Assembly: GCA_030248135.1 (NCBI GenBank)
Contig: JASANC010002765.1
Coordinates: forward strand, 1 to 28,560
Reading direction: 5' to 3'
Source of the DNA: Theristus sp. LFF4_11
Taxonomy: Eukaryota; Nematoda; Chromadorea; Monhysterida; Xyalidae
DNA: 28,560 bases
Position numbers and translations under genes: made by a program. Below the pieces are notes generated by a model. That model searched no databases, was not told the origin of the DNA, and saw only the letters and a list, made by a program, of their open reading frames with translations. Below, in pieces: positions 25,201-28,560 of the stretch. Positions within the stretch are counted from its first letter, which is position 1, and each line of letters starts with the position of its first letter.

Positions 25201-27243
25201 CAGAAAAGCGTACAGAACGCCTGCAACGTAGAGCGTCCATCGTGATGTTCTGTGATCACACTCATCGGCGGATTCGATCCCTTGACCGCACGGACAAAGA
25301 GTCTAAAGCGGCATTCATGAAGCAGTATTTAGTGATCGCGTGACTATGCGTCACTGAATACTGCTTCATGAATATCCCTTTATGCGCTAACCAGTCCACT
25401 ATAAAAAGACAAGCAGTAAAAAGTGCATGCCCAAAAAAGTCCGCCCTCACCCTCTGGATGGCGGTGTCGACCGACTGCAGTGTCTGCAACCGTCGCCGCT
25501 GCAACAGATCCGTGAACAGCACATGCACCGGCTGCATTTTGCCCGTGCGCTGCAGCAGCCACGTTTTGTCCGGGTTCGGCGCGTAATTCCAGTTCGGCGT
25601 CCGATGCGTGCGCACGTTCGCGAACATGCGCGAGTACTGCGGCGCGGGGTCTTCGGGGCCGTGCGGCGCCGGGAAACTCAACACCAACAGGAATGGCTGC
25701 TCGACGCGGCGTTGCAGGTGCTCCTAACGCAATGTGACGTGGATAGTACGTTTTGGTGAACTGGTGCAAACGATGCCCACAATTGGGGAAACCGGTCAGA
25801 AACGATTGTTTTTTATTGGATTATTCCGTGGTTGCATTTACCAGACTATACTTCTGATAAAACAGGGTCAAACGAGTCATAATCGGTGAATCGAATTGAC
25901 CCTTCTTCCATGGTTTCTGTGATCTCCGCATGTTATTTTGTTTGTTGAGCGGTTACGAAGGAACGCATTACAGATACACTGTCAATCAGTACGCTTCTGA
26001 CAGGTCTTGGCAAGTTAACTATACGCAACTGGACATCGATTACCTGCACGAACGCGATGCTGTCGTTGGCAATGACATCAGTGAAATAGTCCTTCTCATA
26101 GTCGCTTCCATGTCTCAGTAATTCTCCATTAAAGTTCACGTTGTAATTGTAGAATCGCGAGTTCTTCACCAGTCCCATCCAGTCGTCCCAGCCCGGCGGC
26201 ACGTATTCCCCGCGGTACTCATTCAGGTACTTTCCGAAGTAGCCCGTGTGGTAGCCCGCACGCTGCAGGTACACCGCAAACGTGTGGTGCTCGTGTGTGG
26301 TGCTGTGGAAGTGAAAATGAGCTCTCGGGTGCTCTTTTGAAATTGCGTGCAGCGTCGATTGGGTGCTCAGTAAAACAGGAAAGGCGCTGATTGGTAGGAT
26401 TACACGCCGAAATAATAAATCGCGTGCAACTTGTGAGTTTGTCCGACATTGCATTGTTCAACACTGATTGGTCCTCCTGTCGTTTACAACCAACCAGCGC
26501 AACAGTTTGAAATTTCCAAAAACCGCTCACCGCCATTCCTCGCCCGTACAATTCTCGTTATTCGTCAGAACATGATGATTGTGAACATATTGGCCGGTCA
26601 GAATGCTGCTCCTTGATGGGCAACAGATCGGAGTCGTCACAAAACCGTTGATAAATTCGACGCCTGCAGTTTTTTTGAAATCGAACAGTTTAGTTTGAAC
26701 AGCCCTAATTCGCTGCTGAACAACGCTGTTGGTTGCCGCGATACTGGGAATACGAAAACCGAGACGAAAACAAGACAGGCAAGGCGAAAAAAAGAAGAGA
26801 CAAAAATACACGTCTCGTTTTTGGAACCCAACTGCACAACAATGAACCGCAGCCACACAATGATTCGAATCGTGCATTCACAGGACGTCCTTTTTTAATT
26901 CTTTCGGATCCAATTGAAATTGTTCAAAAATGGTAAATGAACTTCTTATGAAAAAATGTTTGACCTTTTTTCCATTAATCCATTCTACCTTTATCACGCA
27001 TTATCCTCAGCGTTCGATTCATGTGCTGCATGGAGCCCAGCTCGACGTCTTGGTCGTCAGTCATGATTAGAACGATATTCGGACGCCGATCCCGGCCATT
27101 GTAATTGTGCCCGTCGGTTTGAAGGCTGTCGAAGGTATTTCCAGAAATACTTTTTTTATTTTAAAACTACAGCTTTTTTGCTCCTCTTCAGCAACGGAAC
27201 TGGGAATCACAGAAAAACTCGCAAACGCCAAAGCCAACAACAT
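18478..27243 (-). CDS. sul-1: Extracellular heparan sulfate 6-O-endosulfatase (SULF family), 16 exons
   Basis: Exons in transcript order: 27243-27171, 27125-26989, 26663-26531, 26302-26044, 25723-25451, 25061-24886, 23091-22888, 22554-22428, 22145-22010, 21804-21665, 21336-21030, 20630-20374, 20117-19909, 19665-19498, 19237-18958, 18603-18478 (stop TGA). Exons 2-16 join in frame to about 976 residues. With exon 1 the product is near 1000, longer than the roughly 870 of vertebrate SULF1/2. SULF enzymes are secreted, bind the cell surface and remove 6-O-sulfates from heparan sulfate, tuning growth-factor signals. The order is signal peptide, sulfatase domain, basic hydrophilic region, then a conserved Cys-rich C-terminal domain. 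Exon 1 ([14 protein letters not shown], then EEEQKSC) is a fitting signal peptide. Its splice to exon 2 is off by one nucleotide, so it is the least certain part. Confidence 0.94.
19498..22145 (-). other. sul-1: Endosulfatase hydrophilic region, exons 9-14
   Basis: Exon 9 keeps the SULF Cys pattern ([17 protein letters not shown], then HCQC) and ends with RRRRKRF, a strong furin-type cleavage candidate matching the position where SULFs are cut into two disulfide-linked chains. Exon 11 ends in a dense basic stretch ([20 protein letters not shown]). Exon 12 has a Cys pair, an acidic segment and a helical Arg/Gln repeat ([20 protein letters not shown]). Exon 13 has a VCECEI motif where vertebrate SULFs have ECSC. 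Exon 14 ends with another Arg cluster. Basic clusters in this domain bind heparan sulfate. Sequence between the anchors is longer than in vertebrates. Confidence 0.85.
21401..21435. repeat. Short tandem repeat in endosulfatase intron 10
   Basis: Three copies of TACGTATTAG lie in a row, the last separated by AAGAG. No other function is seen. Confidence 0.6.
23473..24803. mobile_element. 1331-bp element with TACCGTATTACC tips and poly-C arrays
   Basis: It begins TACCGTATTACCTCTA and ends with the exact reverse complement TAGAGGTAATACGGTA. It occupies most of endosulfatase intron 6. Near each end lies an array of C runs (7-14 C) separated by AAAATAA-type spacers, in the same orientation at both ends, each closed by a perfect 24-bp palindrome centred on CCCCCATGGGGG (23578-23601 and 24766-24789). 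The interior has long direct repeats and no transposase. The tips suggest a non-autonomous DNA transposon with a TA target; the superfamily is not assigned. A second copy starts at 28324. Confidence 0.8.
23941..24580. repeat. Internal repeats of the poly-C element
   Basis: AAGATGTAACAAAACCGTCT followed by TTGAAAAAAGTT occurs at about 23969 and 24219. A second unit, containing a TTCACTTTGCAAAA-like segment then GGTGAACGGGTAAAA, occurs three times, at about 24285-24345, 24390-24440 and 24515-24560, with drift. These are degenerate direct repeats within the mobile element. Confidence 0.6.
25313..25373. repeat. Long near-perfect hairpin in endosulfatase intron 5
   Basis: ATTCATGAAGCAGTATT (25313-25329) pairs exactly with AATACTGCTTCATGAAT (25357-25373). 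After one mismatch AGTGA (25331-25335) pairs with TCACT (25351-25355), leaving a 15-nt loop. It is the size of a small MITE tip pair or of a microRNA-like precursor. Confidence 0.65.
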
Positions 27244-28323
27244 GTTTTAGTACCCTTTTCAATAATTTGGTTGCGGAAAAAAACAGCAAAAAGTTCAAAT
27301 TCAGAACCAATAGTTCCTGTCAAACTCACACGGTCAAACAGTACGCGGTTACCAACAACAGTGCCTTCCAGCCAATAGAGCTCGGCATCTTTTCCAAACG
27401 GTTTTCAAATTCATCGACTGAAATCAAGCTAAAAAGAAAAAAATCACAAAATTAACTCCAAAAAGCTACGTTACTCTAAGATATCTCTGACAAACACTGT
27501 GAAGCTGAGACCAAAAGCACAACACACACTGAAAAGACATCAATAGAGGAGTCTACAACAGCCATTCAACAGCAGTTGTTGTTGCTGTTCCAGACACATC
27601 GTGATGTGATGCCTTCACACACCTTTTCCTTGTGCTTCAGCATTCACCCGTGTTGTTGTTGTTGTTGTTGTTGCGTACGTTCATTTCAAAGTACGATATC
27701 CGATATGCCATCGGTAACATACACCGCACGTTTCGAAGAAAAACCCTTTTTTTCAGATCGACTTGTTGTTTATCGACAGAAAAAAAAACAGGTTTATTGA
27801 TGAGTTTGCCAAAGGGAAAGCACTGTAAAAACGCCGAATAGCTGATGCTGCTGCCTTTGTTGAAGCGTTCATGAATTGAAAACAAATTGCAAAAGTCGGT
27901 ACGTAACTTGGTTTCGCATGTGTTTTGTCTGATTGATCGGGCGTAGCACCCCCGGTTGGTTGGTTCTGTCGGTATGCAAGTCTCGGCATTGCACTGACCT
28001 GCGGTGTTCCAAGGTGAAACTGAACTCAACTGATTCTGGTGCTGCGTGTAAACTTTCAGCGCTCGTCTGCGTCTTTCTACCTTTCGTTTTATTTATTTGA
28101 AGAAACGAAGAATATAAACTCTCAAAACATCATGTTTGTGCATAGTGCAGCTCCTTAAAATCACGATCAAACAACGTGATAAAGGTCTTTTTATTGACAA
28201 AGTTGAAAAAGAGAACCATCAGTAAGGCCGTGTGAATCAAGAAGAAGAATAAGTAAAACAAAATAACGCAGACACAACATCACAATAAAAGCTATATTTA
28301 TCAGATCAGAGCCTGAACAAAAA
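27244..28323. other. Upstream region of the endosulfatase gene
   Basis: AT-rich DNA with GTT microsatellites (27651-27673). It must hold the endosulfatase promoter and 5' leader on the minus strand, but no TATA box or leader acceptor is convincing. Open frames here, including a 130-codon one at 27637-28029, are partly microsatellite translation (an Asn run) and lack family features. A true first exon of the endosulfatase could also lie here. Confidence 0.45.
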
Positions 28324-28560
28324 TACCGTATTACCCCCAATAAACCCCATGGGGGATTAATACGTCAGCGACTTTTAGGGGTGGGGGTTTACTGGTGGGG
28401 GGGGGGGATTATTGGTGGGGGGGGGTTTATTTACAAAAAAATCTAGGGGTGGGGTTTGTTGAAAAATGGCAAAAATACATTGCATGGCAGGCAAGAAAGT
28501 CGCAGAAACTTCTACTCTACATTGAAATTTCCTTTTATAACAGCCTTTTGTAATGAAATT
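28324..28560. mobile_element. Second copy of the poly-C element, cut by the window end
   Basis: It starts TACCGTATTACC like the element at 23473-24803. It then matches the reverse complement of that element's right end: a CCCCATGGGGG palindrome, G runs, then TCGCAGAAACTTCTACTCTA and onward. The G arrays differ in length from the first copy. The far end lies outside the window. Confidence 0.8.

Larger units (their letters stand above)
22428..27125 (-). other. sul-1: Endosulfatase catalytic domain, exons 2-8
   Basis: Exon 2 carries [20 protein letters not shown], whose Asp residues bind the metal ion. Exon 3 carries [15 protein letters not shown], the C-X-P-S-R signature whose first Cys (about residue 84) is the site of formylglycine formation. 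Exon 4 has [14 protein letters not shown], including the conserved active-site Lys. Exon 5 has [16 protein letters not shown], exon 6 has [18 protein letters not shown] and exon 7 has [20 protein letters not shown]. Exon 8 joins VERG to [10 protein letters not shown] and ends YQTPCHPGQ, as in vertebrate SULFs at the end of the catalytic part. All splice phases match and no catalytic residue is missing, so the enzyme should be active. Confidence 0.93.

Noticed and set aside
27637..28029. 130-codon minus-strand open frame upstream of the endosulfatase
   Set aside because: Its end is microsatellite translation (Asn run), and the rest has no recognisable features or splice partners.

Overview
The window is nuclear DNA of a nematode. 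A gene with the nematode cuticle-collagen layout (N-terminal ColN domain, RxKR processing site, three cysteine clusters, Gly-X-Y blocks) is the strongest marker. GC-rich exons sit in AT-rich introns, and short MITE-like transposons are common. The species or clade cannot be told from the sequence. All exon models below come from reading frames, splice sites and remembered family alignments; there is no transcript evidence.

Layout from left to right. 1-905: a non-autonomous element with perfect 99-bp terminal inverted repeats. 906-3532: intergenic DNA with a 181-bp MITE at 2732-2912 and a probable 5' leader from 3478. 3533-16733 (+): a 10-exon, 588-codon major facilitator gene of the SLC49/FLVCR group, closest to SLC49A3 (MFSD7). 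Its first intron carries a 705-bp hAT-type MITE with an 8-bp target duplication. 12551-14294 (-): a complete 5-exon cuticle collagen gene nested in the transporter's 5.5-kb last intron on the opposite strand. 16734-18477: the gap between convergent gene ends, with a MITE relic. 18478-27243 (-): a 16-exon extracellular heparan 6-O-endosulfatase (SULF family, C. elegans sul-1 type), nearly complete at about 1000 residues. Its largest intron holds a 1331-bp element with long poly-C arrays, and a second copy of that element starts at 28324 and runs off the window.

The transporter is a 12-segment membrane protein, the collagen is a secreted cuticle component, and the sulfatase edits heparan sulfate at the cell surface. 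I see no operon-like spacing and no direct pathway linking the three. The nested position may couple collagen and transporter expression. No tRNA, rRNA or CRISPR was recognised, and I found no clear candidate for a wholly new biological system. The most unusual items are the nested collagen with a probable GC-AG intron, an intron segment shared between the hAT MITE and its host gene, the poly-C element family, and the long basic region of the endosulfatase.
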